From the NCBI RefSeq assembly GCF_910592395.1, contig NC_088322.1:7499431-7559430 (forward strand): a stretch of 60,000 nt of DNA. Reading direction: 5' to 3'. The notes beneath the pieces were generated by a model, which was not told the DNA's origin, did not search any database, and saw nothing but the letters and a program-made list of their open reading frames with translations. The stretch is from Lineus longissimus. Lineage: Eukaryota > Nemertea > Pilidiophora > Heteronemertea > Lineidae. Position numbers and translations under genes: made by a program. Below are positions 58,429-60,000 of this stretch, in pieces (positions within the stretch are counted from its first letter, which is position 1; the number at the start of each line of letters is the position of its first letter).

Positions 58429-58554
58429 GTATCGTTCTGCGTATCAGACACAGTAGATGCTAGGCATGCACACACGCCCTGTAACCTCCCAACACAGTAA
58501 CCTTTCTTCTCAGTTTTTCAAACTTTGCTTTCTAACCAGTGGGGGTCACTAAAT

Positions 58555-58690
58555 TGTGGGTTAGTTGTTGGAGTAAAAGGCTCATGATCTGGAGGTTATT
58601 AGTTCGACTCTCGAAAGGATCACACCTGTTTCATCTGCATCTCCAAACTCCTTGAGCAAGACAACTACCCCGCTCCTCTCCTCCGAGTGG
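58555..58690 (+). mobile_element. SINE-1 copy, 3'-truncated
   Basis: Degenerate tRNA-Met-like head (AAAAGGCTCATGATCTGG, then TTAGTTCGACTCTCG as B box) followed by the family's CTCCTTGAGCAAGACA segment. Lies in the intron after exon 7. Confidence 0.7.
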
Positions 58691-59019
58691 CATAGCAAGC
58701 GGGTGGGTGGTGGGGGGCACCAACAAATTTGTTTTCGTCTGTTAAATTGGCCCAAAAATCTGAAAAAGGGACACTTTGTACCCCCAGAGAGTGTTTTGCC
58801 CCCCCCCCCAAAAAAGTTAACTTCGTCCCTGGAGAATATTTCTTTTGAAAAAAAACGTTTCAGCTGTTTTTAACGGAAGACAAGCTGTGACATGCCCGTA
58901 ATTTAGACTGGCAGGTGGGCTTGCATTCACGCTGAATTATATGAAATTTGGTTGATATTATGTGACCCTGGTTAGAACAATTTATCCTATGTCTTTGTAA
59001 ACCAGCACGTTGATGTTGT

Positions 59020-59340
59020 TTTGTGAATGAACTTCCCTCACCGAAAGGCAGTGCACTGAAAATGACTGCATCACACTGCTTTTGACTGAAATCCCCACTG
59101 CATATGACTGTCTTAGGCATATCATTTTTTCTTAATGTTTTAAAACCACTGATTTTGACTGAAAGACCACTGCAAAGCACTGCCACTTGCATATCATTAT
59201 GAACGAGGTATTTCAAAAACACTGCCTATGACTGAAAGACCACTGATTTCCACTTCTCCAACTCTGATCGAAACCCGTGGCATTTTCAACATGACTGAAA
59301 ACCACTGCTTTATGACTGTTGAGATTAAGACTTGATGGCA
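59020..59340. repeat. ACTG-rich irregular tandem repeat
   Basis: More than ten imperfect copies of CACTGCNNNTGACTGAAA-like units. The repeat keeps a minus-strand frame open (58860-59222), which is therefore not taken as a gene. Confidence 0.75.
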
Positions 59341-59606
59341 GTGTAAAGCAGTGGTAATTGCAGTCAAATTCAGTGTTAAATATCACCCATAATGCAACCT
59401 GAGACAGGAAGATAGCAAGTTTGAATTTGATAGTCAAACATTCAAGAAATCATGGTAGCTCTTCATATTTCTCGATATTTACCCGAATTTCAATATGAGA
59501 AGAGGGGAGTTTTAGTCAGTTTGAATTGGAACACATAAGGAGCCAAATGAATGCAAAAAGGGTAATCTAGACAGACACTGAAGTTGTATTTTCAGCAAAT
59601 CAAGAA

Positions 59607-59737
59607 GGCTGTAGGCCCTATAGGTGTTGTAATGTATGCATACACTGCAAGATATCTGCATGTATCTTCATGCATCTACTGTAGGCCCTATAGGTGTTAA
59701 TTGTAATGTATGCATACACTGCCAGATATCTGCATGG
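59607..59737 (+). repeat. ~70-bp tandem duplication
   Basis: CTGTAGGCCCTATAGGTGTT and ATGTATGCATACACTGC with AGATATCTGCATG occur twice. Both copies contain small palindromes (TATGCATA). Confidence 0.85.
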
Positions 59738-60000
59738 GAGCTCAATACACATCAATCAGTCTGTTAGATCATTATTCTACAGGCCTCGTGCAGTTACTTT
59801 ATTTGGACGTCAATTTGATCTAGCTTCAATCCCTGACATCACTGACAGTAGCTATGTGCCATGTGTTGTTTCAATTGTCTAGTAACCCCATCTGACCACT
59901 GTCATTATGACAAAGTTTGCAATGACGTAGGTCAAGGACGTGAATTTGTCATCTTTTTACTGTGTCACGTCATCATGCAATGGCGATGTCCTCTATTTGT

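Noticed and set aside
58860-59222. 120-codon - ORF
   Set aside because: Held open by the ACTG-rich repeat; no recognisable product.
58429-60000. Search for the next MAGUK exon (SH3 start)
   Set aside because: No open segment with splice sites and SH3-like sequence was found; presumed beyond the window.

Overview
This is nuclear DNA from an animal, most likely a marine invertebrate; I cannot name the phylum. The evidence is a spliced MAGUK gene with GT-AG introns, LINE (CR1/L2-like and RTE-like) relics, tRNA-derived SINEs, MITEs, and many minisatellites in an AT-leaning sequence. There are no bacterial-style gene arrays, CRISPR arrays, rRNA genes or intact tRNA genes.

The only convincing host gene lies on the + strand at the right end (48600-58428, continuing past 60000). 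It encodes the N-terminal part of an MPP3/MPP7-type membrane palmitoylated MAGUK scaffold. Seven coding exons join with consistent phases into one 286-codon reading frame: a 68-residue N-terminal extension, two L27 domains and a PDZ domain. The SH3 and guanylate-kinase domains expected of the family are not in the window and presumably lie downstream. Exons 3-7 are supported by homology; exons 1-2 by open frame, splice sites and exact phase match only.

The first 48 kb hold no gene I can support. They are a patchwork of transposable elements and tandem repeats: a 67-bp satellite at the left edge; a near-perfect 137-bp inverted repeat (4497-4996); a LINE relic and a Tourist/Harbinger-like MITE (5.3-6.4 kb); two MITE-like elements (13.5 and 31.2 kb); a long ~50-bp minisatellite split by a tRNA-Met-type SINE (19.3-20.7 kb); LINE tails at 23.4 and 28.0 kb; a clean 5'-truncated LINE with poly(A) and 13-bp target-site duplication (38.6-39.75 kb); and several diverged 0.2-0.4 kb tandem duplications.

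Two SINE families recur. SINE-1 (tRNA-Met-like, CAT in the anticodon position) is at 14.8, 19.7, 29.1, 45.2 and 58.6 kb. SINE-2 (tRNA-like head, minus strand) is at 12.1 and 37.3 kb with fragments at 10.9 and 19.2 kb. A TIR family with ends reading AACCTCTCTATTAAGGACACC-like sequence recurs at 0.85, 20.8, 21.3 and 47.1 kb, and its internal segment recurs at 44.3 kb and inside a MAGUK intron at 57.9 kb.

I found no evidence of a new multi-gene system. The points most worth following up are the MAGUK N-terminus, the 137-bp inverted repeat and the individual non-autonomous elements.
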